Of a DNA stretch of 64,000 bases, positions 48,159 through 57,953 are shown one piece after another. Each line of letters begins with the position of its first letter. Within the stretch, counting starts at the first letter, position 1. Source of the stretch: Microbacterium sp. USTB-Y (GTDB lineage: Bacteria > Actinomycetota > Actinomycetes > Actinomycetales > Microbacteriaceae). A program made the position numbers and the translations under genes. The notes under the pieces were generated by a model that saw only the letters and a program-made list of their open reading frames with translations, searched no databases and was not told where the DNA came from. Where the stretch lies: NCBI RefSeq assembly GCF_023703415.1, contig NZ_JAGMTU010000002.1, positions 558,001-622,000 of the forward strand, given 5' to 3'.

Positions 48159-48761
48159 CTAGGAGCGGCCACCGACATTGGCTCCGGGAGCCCCGGGTAC
48201 CGGCGGCTCGTCGAGGCCTGCGGGGGTGCCGGACGAGGTCAGCCGCTCCGGAGCCCTCCCCCACGACAGATGCAGGGCGAGGGCGCTGGCCGCCGTCAGC
48301 ACGGCCGCTCCGAGCGGTGCGAGCCAGGCGAAGCCCGGGCCGTGCAGGGGCGGGACGGCGAGGACCACGAGCAGCGCGGCCGACTGCGCGATCACCTGGA
48401 TCACCAGTAGGCGACGGATGCCCGGGATCAGCACGACGAGCCGGATCCGCGAGCGCCAGGGCACGGCCCAGGCCCAGGCGGACAGCACGTGCGCGAGATG
48501 GATGAGCAGCACGGCGATCGCGGTCCGCCCCGGCGACGGCTCGACCAGGATCACCCCCAGGGCCAGGCACGCGATCCCGGCCCAGGACGCCAGGGACCGC
48601 GGGAGCAGCACCGCCACCACCACGGCGATGGTCGCGATCGCGCGCCACATCGGATAGGGGTTCAGCAGCAGCACGCCGCCCAGGACGACCGCGGCGGCCC
48701 CGAGGCGCAGCACCGCGCCGGGCACGGCTCCCGGCACCCGCATCCCGTGCCGTCGCATCAT
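48159..48761 (-). CDS. Membrane protein of unknown function, end of the MoxR/DUF58 operon
   Basis: 200 residues with about five hydrophobic segments ([44 protein letters not shown], and others) and a Pro/Gly-rich cytosolic tail. No family recognised. The ATG at 48761 overlaps the DUF58 stop by 4 nt. It is last in the operon and ends 9 bp before the uvrA start codon. Confidence 0.78.
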   Translation of the reverse strand: MMRRHGMRVPGAVPGAVLRLGAAAVVLGGVLLLNPYPMWRAIATIAVVVAVLLPRSLASWAGIACLALGVILVEPSPGRTAIAVLLIHLAHVLSAWAWAVPWRSRIRLVVLIPGIRRLLVIQVIAQSAALLVVLAVPPLHGPGFAWLAPLGAAVLTAASALALHLSWGRAPERLTSSGTPAGLDEPPVPGAPGANVGGRS

Positions 48762-50065
48762 TGCCGCGCCCCTCGTCCGTGCGTCCGACGCGCGCGGCGC
48801 GCCGCGACCCGCAGTTCGGTCACGGCATCGTCGGCCGCCCAGGAGACGACCTCGACCCCGGCGCCGCGCAGATCCTGCAGCACTCCCGCCCGCTCGAGCA
48901 GGAGGGTCCGCATCGCGAGGTTCTGAGCGGGGGTCAAGCGGTCCGTCTGCGGCTGCGGCAGCACGTCGACCGCGACCACCGACTGGCCTCCGGCGCTCCA
49001 CCGCAGCGCGAGATCCGCCGCCGCCCCGTCGAAGAACGTGGACAGCACGAACACGATGGATCCCGGCGGCACCGGCGGCGTGCGCCGAAAGCGCGTGCCG
49101 TCGCCGTCCGGCCCGGTGCCGGCGATCACGCCGCGCAGCCGCTCGAGATGGCGCGCGCCGGAACCGCTGCGCAGCGAGCGTCCGCCCGGCGTCAGGGCAT
49201 GGAACGCCACCCGGTCGCCGTCGCCGATGGCCGAAGTCGCGACGGACAGCGCCGCCTCCCGCCCGAGATCCATCGAGGTCGGTCCGCTGCGCGCGGTGGC
49301 GCCGCTCCCCCAGGTCGCCACGACGGCGCCCAGGTCGTCGGCCGCGTCCAGGGCGATCACGACCGCGCTGTCGCTGAGGGCGTTCGTCCTCCGCACCAGG
49401 AGGTCGCCTGGACGCCTCGCCATGCGTGCCGTGGCGCGCCAGTCCACGCGGCGCAGCTCATCGCCCGGCGCGAACGGATGGATGTCGCGGAAGTCCCCGC
49501 CGGTGCCGCCGCGACGCCCCTCGTGCCCGCCGTGCAGGCCGAGCAGACGCGGCGAGAGCGGGAGCTCCGCCGCCGGACGCACGCGAGGAGCGGCGTTCCA
49601 GATCGCGTCCGCCCGAAGGGCCGCCGCGCTCGCCCAGCAGGCGTCCGCGTGCAGGGTGCGAGCCGTCACCGCGAGTGCCTCCGCCGGACCCGAGTGCAGG
49701 AGCCGGGTGCGGGTCGTCGCCGCCGTGCCCGCCGTCGTCTCGACCGCCCCGGTGCGCTCGCCGCCCTGATCGATCACGAGCTGGAACCACTCCGCCGCAC
49801 CGGACACGTCGACCCGCCCCGCCACGGTGCCGGGGTCGGCCTCGGCATCCACGCTCAGCGCCACTCCCACCGATCCGGCCCTCGGCGGCCGCAGCAGGGC
49901 CCACACGCCGGCGAGGGCGAGCGGCAGGCCGGTCGCGATCACATCCGGCCGGCCCAGCACGAGCCCGGCACCGGCGAGGAGCACGCCCCCGGCGAGCGCG
50001 CAGGCGAGCACCGGCGTCCTGTACCAGCGCAGCGGAGCGCTCTGCACGCGGCGGTCCTCGGTCAT
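48758..50065 (-). CDS. DUF58 domain protein
   Basis: 435 residues. N-terminal pair of hydrophobic segments (VLACALAGGVLLAGAGLVLG and further), then the DUF58 signature FAPGDELRRVDWRATARM followed by LLVRR and a von Willebrand A-like fold (VIALDAADDLG, FVLSTFFDG). DUF58 proteins pair with MoxR ATPases, which are thought to remodel them. The start overlaps the moxR stop by 4 nt. Exact role unknown. Confidence 0.92.
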   Translation of the reverse strand: MTEDRRVQSAPLRWYRTPVLACALAGGVLLAGAGLVLGRPDVIATGLPLALAGVWALLRPPRAGSVGVALSVDAEADPGTVAGRVDVSGAAEWFQLVIDQGGERTGAVETTAGTAATTRTRLLHSGPAEALAVTARTLHADACWASAAALRADAIWNAAPRVRPAAELPLSPRLLGLHGGHEGRRGGTGGDFRDIHPFAPGDELRRVDWRATARMARRPGDLLVRRTNALSDSAVVIALDAADDLGAVVATWGSGATARSGPTSMDLGREAALSVATSAIGDGDRVAFHALTPGGRSLRSGSGARHLERLRGVIAGTGPDGDGTRFRRTPPVPPGSIVFVLSTFFDGAAADLALRWSAGGQSVVAVDVLPQPQTDRLTPAQNLAMRTLLLERAGVLQDLRGAGVEVVSWAADDAVTELRVAARRARRTHGRGARQ

Positions 50066-51057
50066 GCGCGGATCGCGCTCTCCCCCGCGACCGTGGGCGG
50101 GACCGGGGTCGCGCCGACGACGGCGGCGACGACCGCCGCCGGATCCACTCCCTGCGCCCAGGCCTGGGGCGTGAGAGTGAGCCGGTGCGCGAGCACCGGG
50201 ACAGCGATGCGCTTCAGATCGTCGGGGCGCACGTAGCCGCGCCCCTCGACGGCGGCGACGGCCCGCGCGAGCAGGATCAGCGCCTGGGATCCGCGCGGCG
50301 AGGCCCCGACGGCGACGTTCGGAGCCGTGCGGGTGCCGCGGGTGAGCGCGACGGCGTAGCGGATGAGATCCGGCTCGACGTGGATCCGCTCGACCTCGGC
50401 CTGGATCCGGGTCAGCTCGGCCGCATCGATGACCGCCGCCACTTCGGCGAGCTCGCGCTGCCGTCGGACCCGTTGAGCGACGATGCCGGCCTCGTCATCC
50501 TGGTCCGGATACCCCACCGCGAGACGCACCATGAACCGGTCGAGCTGAGCTTCGGGCAGCGCATATGTGCCCTCGTACTCGATCGGGTTCGAGGTCGCGA
50601 TCACGTGGAAGGGCTCCGGCAGCGGATAGCGCCGCCCCTCGACGGTCACCTGGCGCTCCGCCATGGCCTCGAGCATCGCCGACTGCGTCTTGGGAGTGGT
50701 CCGGTTGATCTCGTCCGCCAGCAGCAGTCCGGTGAAGATCGGCCCCGGACGGAACCGGAACTCGCCGGTGTCCGGGGCGTAGACGAAGGAGCCGGTGACG
50801 TCCCCCGGAAGCATGTCCGGGGTGCACTGCAGCCGGCGGAACTCCAGCCCGAGCGCGGAGGCGAGGCTGCGGGCGGCGAGCGTCTTCCCGAGGCCCGGGA
50901 CGTCTTCGAACAGCACGTGCCCGCCGGCGAGGATCGTAGCGAGGGCGAGCGTGAGCGGCTCGTCCATGCCGACCACCGCGGCGCGCACGCCCTCGAGGAC
51001 GCGTGCGGCCGTCTGCGTGATCGAGGCGACGTCGCCGTTCGTCTGCTCCGGGATCAT
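50062..51057 (-). CDS. MoxR-family AAA+ ATPase
   Basis: 331 residues. Walker A GLGKT in FEDVPGLGKTLAARS, Walker B LLLADEINRTTPKTQ, sensor IATSNPIEYEGTY, and the C-terminal lid. MoxR proteins act as chaperones that insert cofactors or assemble complexes containing VWA/DUF58 partners, here encoded by the next gene. ATG at 51057 within 4 nt of the preceding stop. Confidence 0.94.
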   Translation of the reverse strand: MIPEQTNGDVASITQTAARVLEGVRAAVVGMDEPLTLALATILAGGHVLFEDVPGLGKTLAARSLASALGLEFRRLQCTPDMLPGDVTGSFVYAPDTGEFRFRPGPIFTGLLLADEINRTTPKTQSAMLEAMAERQVTVEGRRYPLPEPFHVIATSNPIEYEGTYALPEAQLDRFMVRLAVGYPDQDDEAGIVAQRVRRQRELAEVAAVIDAAELTRIQAEVERIHVEPDLIRYAVALTRGTRTAPNVAVGASPRGSQALILLARAVAAVEGRGYVRPDDLKRIAVPVLAHRLTLTPQAWAQGVDPAAVVAAVVGATPVPPTVAGESAIRA

Positions 51058-51527
51058 GGTCTCTCCAGGGTCGAGGGGACGGGGTCGTGCTCCAGCGCCT
51101 GCAGGAGCCGTTCGAGTTCTGCGCGCCGCAGGACCGGCCCGGTGAGCGCCGCGTGCACCCCCGGGCCGAGGACGGCGTCGACGGCGCTCGCCTCCGCCGT
51201 GTCGAGTCGCACGCCGTGCGCACGGAGGCGCCGGTCGGCGATCGCGGTGATCCGCTGTCGCAGCGAGGGTCCCACCGCGCCGGTGCGGGAGTCGATCGAC
51301 CAGGCGAGGCGGGACACGTCCGAACCCCGGCGAGGGACGTCCGGAGGCGCGGGCGGCCACGGGCCGGACTCGTCGAGGAAGTTCTGCCGGGCGATGAGGA
51401 GCGCCGCGGCGAAGACGAGGATCCAGGCGACCGCGAACTCGAGCGGGACGCCGAGGAACGCGAGCAGCAGGGCGACGGGGATGCCGAGCGCGATCCAGAC
51501 GACGACGATCAGGACCCGGCCTCTCAT
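51054..51527 (-). CDS. Small membrane protein of the MoxR/DUF58 operon
   Basis: 157 residues. Two adjacent hydrophobic segments at the N-terminus (VLIVVVWIALGIPVALLLAF and FAVAWILVFAAALLIA), then a soluble, charged C-terminal part. No known family. The ATG at 51527 overlaps the DUF4129 gene stop, and GAGGAGGGG lies upstream. Position between DUF4129 and moxR suggests an assembly partner. Confidence 0.8.
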   Translation of the reverse strand: MRGRVLIVVVWIALGIPVALLLAFLGVPLEFAVAWILVFAAALLIARQNFLDESGPWPPAPPDVPRRGSDVSRLAWSIDSRTGAVGPSLRQRITAIADRRLRAHGVRLDTAEASAVDAVLGPGVHAALTGPVLRRAELERLLQALEHDPVPSTLERP

Positions 51528-52234
51528 CGCCACCCCTCCTCGATCGCGGCGAGGCAGCGTCGCGCCGCCCCCCGTGCGTCCTCGTCCGCCGACCAGCCGC
51601 CGAAGCGCACGGATTCGTAGAGTCCGAGCAACGTGCGCAGCTCGGCGTCGAGACCGGGCCTGCCACTCAGGATCCTCACGGTGAACTCTCCGGGCGTCTC
51701 CGAGTGCGCCCTTCGGCGGCCCGAGCGCGCGGAGGCCTCCTCCAGCCTCACCCAGGCCGCGATGATCGCATCGCCAGGATCGCGGTGGGCCTCGATCACC
51801 CCCTGCGCGTCCGCCGCCGCATCGCGGATCTTCTCCGCATCGACCGCCTCCTCCGCGGCCGCCGTGCTCCGGCCGAGGCCGACGTCGCCGCCGGCTCGAC
51901 GGTTCAGCGGGCGTGCCGACCAGAGCGCCCGGATCGCACGCCAGAGCAACCAGCCGAGGGTCGCCAGCCCGGCCAGCGCGACGAGGACCGCGATCACCGA
52001 GGCGATGGTCGCCCACACCGGGTTTCCGGGCAGCTCCTGCGGGATCGGTGCCCCCGAAGCCTGCGGACCCGCGGTGTGCGCAGGCTGTGGGATCGGCCCG
52101 CCGAGTCCGATCTCGCCGAACCTCGGCACGCCCTGCAGCGATGCGACGGCCATGAGCAGCACCGCCACCAGCACCACGATCGCCAGCGCTCCCGGTAGCG
52201 GGAGCGTACGATGACGCGGGTCGGCGCGGACCAT
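51524..52234 (-). CDS. DUF4129 domain membrane protein
   Basis: 236 residues. N-terminal helix (PGALAIVVLVAVLLMAVASL), an extracytoplasmic Pro/Gly-rich stretch, a second helix (WATIASVIAVLVALAGLATLGWLLW), then the cytosolic DUF4129 domain (AIIAAWVRLEEASARSG, TPGEFTVRIL, LLGLYESVRFGG). First gene of the five-gene MoxR/DUF58 operon. TAGGGT ends six bases before the ATG (minus strand, 52241-52246), so it is probably leaderless. Confidence 0.88.
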   Translation of the reverse strand: MVRADPRHRTLPLPGALAIVVLVAVLLMAVASLQGVPRFGEIGLGGPIPQPAHTAGPQASGAPIPQELPGNPVWATIASVIAVLVALAGLATLGWLLWRAIRALWSARPLNRRAGGDVGLGRSTAAAEEAVDAEKIRDAAADAQGVIEAHRDPGDAIIAAWVRLEEASARSGRRRAHSETPGEFTVRILSGRPGLDAELRTLLGLYESVRFGGWSADEDARGAARRCLAAIEEGWR

Positions 52235-52291
52235 GCCCTCACCCTATGCGGTGCCGCACCGGCGTCCGCGGTGCCGCCGTCCCGCGGCGCG

Positions 52292-52735
52292 TCAGAGCTC
52301 CACGGCCCCCGCGAACCGGGTGAGCGCATCGCGGACGGCTTCGACCTCGGCCACCGTCATGCCCAGTCGCGCCATCACCTGCTGCGGCACGTCCAGCGCC
52401 TTCCGGCGCAGGCCCGCCCCCTTCTCCGTGAGGGCGATATCGAGCCGACGCTCGTCCGAGGTGCTGCGACGCCGTTCGATCAGGCCGTCCGCCTCCAGCC
52501 GTTTCACCAGGGGCGAGGCGGTGGCGGGGTCCATGGCCAGCGCCGTGGCGAGATCGCCGAGCGACCGGGGAGACTGCTCCCACAGCGCCAGCATGGCGAG
52601 GTACTGCGGGTGGGTGAGCCCGAGCGGCTCGAGGATCGGCCGGTAGACCGCGACGACGTTGCGCGCCGCCGTCACCAGCGCGAAGCAGAGCTGACTGTCC
52701 AGCCGGAGCAGATCGTCGGTCGTCGTCTCGGTCAC
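52292..52735 (-). CDS. MarR-family transcriptional regulator
   Basis: 147 residues from a GTG at 52735. Winged helix: LTHPQYLAMLALWEQ, SLGDLATALAMDPATASPLVKRLEADGLI and the wing RRRSTSDERRLDIALTEKG. MarR dimers repress nearby genes and release on ligand binding; no redox Cys is evident. The divergent gene encodes a small zinc-ribbon-like protein and the shared promoter region carries a palindrome. TACCAT six bases before the GTG suggests a leaderless mRNA. Confidence 0.92.
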   Translation of the reverse strand: MTETTTDDLLRLDSQLCFALVTAARNVVAVYRPILEPLGLTHPQYLAMLALWEQSPRSLGDLATALAMDPATASPLVKRLEADGLIERRRSTSDERRLDIALTEKGAGLRRKALDVPQQVMARLGMTVAEVEAVRDALTRFAGAVEL

Positions 52736-52756
52736 GACCCGATGGTACCAAATGCC

Positions 52757-52767
52757 CTAATCATTAG
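52757..52767. promoter_or_regulatory. Candidate MarR operator in a divergent leaderless promoter pair
   Basis: CTAAT-C-ATTAG palindrome placed exactly between the -10 of the MarR gene (TACCAT, 52742-52747, minus strand) and the -10 of the divergent gene (TACACT, 52768-52773). It directly adjoins the second, so one bound dimer could block both. Confidence 0.62.
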
Positions 52768-52780
52768 TACACTAAGGGTT

Positions 52781-53026
52781 ATGGTGAACTCTCCGACCGA
52801 GCATCCGTCGCTCCGCCAGCGCATCCGCAAGGCGGGCGGCCTGTACGCCTGGATCAACACGAACCTCATCCGGTTCGCCGGCCCCGCCTCCGTGGGCCCG
52901 TACGAGGCGACCCCGCCGCCCTCTGCCGCGGAGCGCGCGCAACGCGGCTGCCCGCTGTGCGGCGCGCCGATGACGGAGCACGAGATCGACCGCAGCGGAC
53001 CGAAGCCGCTGATGCACTGCCCCTGA
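52781..53026 (+). CDS. Small zinc-ribbon-like protein under probable MarR control
   Basis: 81 residues. A basic helical N-terminus (LRQRIRKAGGLYAWINTNLIRF) and a C-terminal CPLCGAPMTEHEIDR followed by HCP, giving C-x2-C and H-C ligands for a small zinc site. No membrane segment. TACACT ends seven bases before the ATG, so it is probably leaderless. Function unknown; the divergent MarR gene and operator make stress- or ligand-induced expression likely. Confidence 0.72.
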   Translation: MVNSPTEHPSLRQRIRKAGGLYAWINTNLIRFAGPASVGPYEATPPPSAAERAQRGCPLCGAPMTEHEIDRSGPKPLMHCP

Positions 53027-53055
53027 CGAGCACACAGCCCGTCAGCCGCGCCGCA

Positions 53056-53400
53056 TCACCCGTTGCGCCCGTCGTCGTCCGCGTCCTCCCGGGCGATGTC
53101 GATCCACTCCATGAGCGCCGCATCGTCCGCGACGACCTCGGCGGCGACGTCGAGCCAGTTGTCGCTCATCGTGCGCGCCCCCATCACCGCCCGGGACACG
53201 CCGTGCTCGGTGAGCAGCACAGCCGCCCGTTCCGACGCCACGCGCACCAGCAGGGTCCCGCCTGCACGTGCGCCGACCAGGATCCGCCCGCCGCTCAGGA
53301 ACGCGCGGCTGCCGAACATCGCCCGCTCCTCGATCTCGCCGTCGCCGCCGAGGAGCGCGCGGATCCGGTCCGCCAGCTCGATCACCGCCGCATCCGCCAT
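53056..53400 (-). CDS. TfoX N-terminal domain protein
   Basis: 114 residues forming only the TfoX/Sxy N-terminal domain: EIEERAMFGSRAFLSGGRILVGA and the later LVRVASERAA. In gammaproteobacteria TfoX regulates competence; single-domain homologues in actinobacteria have no known role and should not be taken as evidence of competence. It lies 30 bp downstream of uvrB on the same strand. Confidence 0.85.
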   Translation of the reverse strand: MADAAVIELADRIRALLGGDGEIEERAMFGSRAFLSGGRILVGARAGGTLLVRVASERAAVLLTEHGVSRAVMGARTMSDNWLDVAAEVVADDAALMEWIDIAREDADDDGRNG

Positions 53401-53430
53401 CCGCCGGCCCCCGCCTCTTCGCGCCGCGGC

Positions 53431-55500
<2,070 letters not shown>

Positions 55501-55606
55501 GCTTCCAGGGTAGGCGGCCCCTCCGACATCGGGGCCGGGATCCGCGTCCAGCGGAATCCCCGCTGAGGAGAGGCGCGCCCGGATTCCCGGAGCGGACGCG
55601 GAGGAC

Positions 55607-55645
55607 GACCAGGGGCCTCCCGCACCGGGCGGGAGGCCCCTGGTC
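55607..55645. terminator. Perfect 17-bp hairpin after the TAT-exported protein gene
   Basis: GACCAGGGGCCTCCCGC, 5-nt loop, exact complement. It lies 11 bp after the stop of the gene starting at 56274, and about 105 bp upstream of uvrB. Confidence 0.85.
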
Positions 55646-55656
55646 GAAGCGAAGGC

Positions 55657-56274
55657 TCAGACGGGCCAGGACCCCGCCGTCGGACCGCTCAGCGAGCCGG
55701 TGCCGCCGTTCGGATCCACGATGAGGTTCGGGATCACGCCTCCGTCCGGGTAGTCCCCGCCGCGCGCGATCGAGGCGACACCGGAGAAGGTGATGGATCC
55801 GTCCTCGGGGCGCACGGAAGGATCGAGCACCCACGAGAACGAGGTACCGGTCGGCTCCGTCGAGTCGGCGCTCGTCACGTACGACAGCACGAGCTTGGTC
55901 GAGCTGATCGTCGTGAAGGTCCAGCCCTGGCTCTGCTGCTTGTTCCAGTCGACCCCGTAGGGCGTCTTCAGGAAGTCGAACGCCGGGTTCGTCCCGTGGT
56001 ATTCGATGGTGATCTCGAAGACGGTCCCCGCCGCGACCACCTTGGGCGCGCTCGGGTCAGCCGGAGAGATGCGCACGCCGTTCGAGCGGATCTGACCGGT
56101 GGAGGCGCCCTGCCCGATCACCTCCCCTGCCGTGAGGAAGAAGCGCAGCTCGGCCTGGGGGCTGGCGCTGGCTGCCGCCATCGGCGCGGCGAACGCGGCG
56201 GCGACGACGGGCACGGACCAGGCGGCGCCCTTGATCATGGTGCGGCGGGAGAAGCCGCTCTTGACGTCGGTCAT
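55657..56274 (-). CDS. TAT-exported protein of unknown function
   Basis: 205 residues. A twin-arginine signal (FSRRTMIKGAAW, then a hydrophobic stretch ending AAPMAAASA) directs folded export; cleavage is likely near residue 36. The mature part is strand-rich (TVFEITIEYHGTNP, GWTFTTISSTKLVLSYVTS, FSWVLDPSVRP) and looks like an immunoglobulin-type beta-sandwich without a lipid anchor or membrane segment. No family recognised. CTGGAG precedes the ATG. It has its own promoter, an unusually long leader and a strong terminator, so it is a single-gene unit. Confidence 0.82.
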   Translation of the reverse strand: MTDVKSGFSRRTMIKGAAWSVPVVAAAFAAPMAAASASPQAELRFFLTAGEVIGQGASTGQIRSNGVRISPADPSAPKVVAAGTVFEITIEYHGTNPAFDFLKTPYGVDWNKQQSQGWTFTTISSTKLVLSYVTSADSTEPTGTSFSWVLDPSVRPEDGSITFSGVASIARGGDYPDGGVIPNLIVDPNGGTGSLSGPTAGSWPV

Positions 56275-56459
56275 GGTGCACTCCAGAGATCGGTCGAGCC
56301 GAAGGGCTCGGGAACCGAGATCGCGCACCTCGCGGGTTCGATGCGCGACGGAGACGCGGCGCAGCGGATGGCCGGATTCCCGGGCTCTCCCCGGCGTCCC
56401 CCAGCGCTTCCCCGCACTGCCCGAACCTTCAGAATATACCGGTCGACAACATAGTGCAA
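56275..56459 (-). promoter_or_regulatory. Promoter and about 150-nt structured leader of the TAT-exported protein gene
   Basis: -35 TTGCAC (56454-56459), 17-bp spacer, -10 TATTCT (56431-56436), in a locally AT-rich stretch; the transcript should start near 56424, leaving about 150 nt before the ATG. The leader can form hairpins CAGTGC/GCGCTG, CCGGG/CCCGG and, just before the Shine-Dalgarno, CGAGCC/GGCTCG. Most other genes here have no leader or a short one. Confidence 0.55.
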
Positions 56460-56507
56460 AGCAGGTGAACAAACCGACGGCGCAGAATCGCCCCGTGATG
56501 CGCCGAT

Positions 56508-57296
56508 TCAGCCGTCCGCCCTGGCCCACACATACGGCGTCGTCGTGGTGACCTTGCGCATCCCGGCGCGTTCCAGGATGGGCCGGGAGAACTCCGTCGA
56601 ATCGGAGTGCAGGAGACGCAGGCCGCGAGCGAGGGCCGCCTGAGCCCGCTTCGCGGTCAGCGCCCGATAGACACCGAGTCCGCGCCACTCCCCGACCGTC
56701 GCTCCGCCCCAGATCCCCGCGAAGTCGGTGCCCGGCACCGGCTCCAGCCTTCCGGCGCTGATCACCTGTCCCTCTGCCTCCGCGATCCAGAGCACGACGT
56801 CGTCGCCCGCCGCGATGCGTGCGATCATGTGCGCAGCCCGCGCGTCGCCGTCGCCCTGCCCGAAGACCTCCGCCTGCATCCGCTCCATCGCCCGGATGCC
56901 GTCCGCGTCGCGGACCTCCCGGAGCACGATGCCGTCGGGAATCGGCACGTCGACGGAGAGCGCGACCGCCTCGCCGAGCATCACCGACTCCGCCTCCTCC
57001 GGCACGAAGCCGGCATCCCGCAGGGCGGCGTCGAGCCCGGGGGCGATGTCATGACCGCGGGTCTTCCACTCGGCGGTCCCGACCTCCGGCGATCCGGCGA
57101 AGTGCGCGCGCACCTCGCCGACGAGAGACCGGATCCGCCGCTCTCCGAGACCGGCGAGATCGCGATAGCTCGCGAACCCGGTTCCTCCGGGGAACACCCC
57201 GACGACGACCGGCCCGATCGTGCGCACGTCGGCCGCGCCGCGCAGCTCAGCCTTTCCGCGCAGCTGCTCGTCGTAGGCGGACAGGAGACCGGTCAT
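56508..57296 (-). CDS. GNAT-family N-acetyltransferase
   Basis: 262 residues. The acetyl-CoA loop is GATVGEWRGLGVYRALTAKR (about residues 195-215), followed by LRLLHSDSTEFSRPILERAGM, typical of the fold's last strands. The N-terminal 120 residues are an additional domain seen in related two-part GNAT proteins. Substrate unknown. Its ATG overlaps the coaE stop by 4 nt. Confidence 0.88.
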   Translation of the reverse strand: MTGLLSAYDEQLRGKAELRGAADVRTIGPVVVGVFPGGTGFASYRDLAGLGERRIRSLVGEVRAHFAGSPEVGTAEWKTRGHDIAPGLDAALRDAGFVPEEAESVMLGEAVALSVDVPIPDGIVLREVRDADGIRAMERMQAEVFGQGDGDARAAHMIARIAAGDDVVLWIAEAEGQVISAGRLEPVPGTDFAGIWGGATVGEWRGLGVYRALTAKRAQAALARGLRLLHSDSTEFSRPILERAGMRKVTTTTPYVWARADG

Positions 57297-57901
57297 CGGG
57301 GCGCGGCCCCGGTCAGCGTCCGCCAGAGCGCATCCGTCTGCCGGATCGTGTCGGCGAGGTCGCCCGAGGTGTCGATCAGCACATCGGCGATCTCGCGCCG
57401 TCGCTCGTCCGGCACCTGCGAGGCGATGCGCTTGGCCGCCTCGGCGCGGTCCAGCCCCCGCTGCCGCACGAGCCGGTCCTCGCGCAGCGCGGCGGGCGCA
57501 TCGGCGACGACGATGAGGTCCCAGGGGTCGTCCGCGCGCGCCTCGACGAGCAGCGGCACGTCGTACACGACGACCGCCTCCGGATCCGCCTCCTTCGCGG
57601 CCGCGAAGCGACGCTGGGACTCCGCCTTCACCGCGGGGTGCACGATGGCGTTCAGCCGGCCGAGCGCCTCCGCGTCGCCGAACACCCGGGCGCCGAGGGC
57701 GGCACGGTCCAGCTGACCGTCGGGGGCGATCATCTCGTCGCCGAACTCCGCTGCGATGCGCGCGAGCACCGGGGATCCCGGCGTCTGCACCTCGCGCACG
57801 ATCCGATCCGCGTCGACGATGACCGCGCCGTGCTCCGCGAGCCGGGCCGCGATCGTGGACTTGCCCGACGCGATGCCGCCGGTGAGTGCGATGAGGGGCA
57901 T
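57293..57901 (-). CDS. coaE: Dephospho-CoA kinase
   Basis: 202 residues. P-loop GGIASGKS at 8-15, VDADRIVREV (substrate Asp) and PLLVEA. Last step of coenzyme A synthesis. The 200-residue single-domain form is seen here, not the longer two-domain mycobacterial form. CAGACT ends six bases before the ATG at 57901 (minus strand, 57908-57913), so a leaderless start is likely. Confidence 0.95.
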   Translation of the reverse strand: MPLIALTGGIASGKSTIAARLAEHGAVIVDADRIVREVQTPGSPVLARIAAEFGDEMIAPDGQLDRAALGARVFGDAEALGRLNAIVHPAVKAESQRRFAAAKEADPEAVVVYDVPLLVEARADDPWDLIVVADAPAALREDRLVRQRGLDRAEAAKRIASQVPDERRREIADVLIDTSGDLADTIRQTDALWRTLTGAAPR

Positions 57902-57953
57902 GAGGCCAGTCTGGCACGCGGGCGATCGCCGCCGGCGCGGCGACGGCTGCGGC

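Noticed and set aside
53056..53400. TfoX as evidence of natural competence
   Set aside because: Only the N-terminal domain is present and no competence genes are in the window.
55501..55606. LexA/SOS box at uvrB and uvrA
   Set aside because: No TCGAAC-N4-GTTCGA-like sequence seen upstream of either gene.
56275..56430. c-di-AMP (ydaO-type) riboswitch before the TAT-exported protein gene
   Set aside because: Some GGGGA-rich segments are reminiscent, but the conserved GAACCCGUCAGCUAACC-like block is missing.
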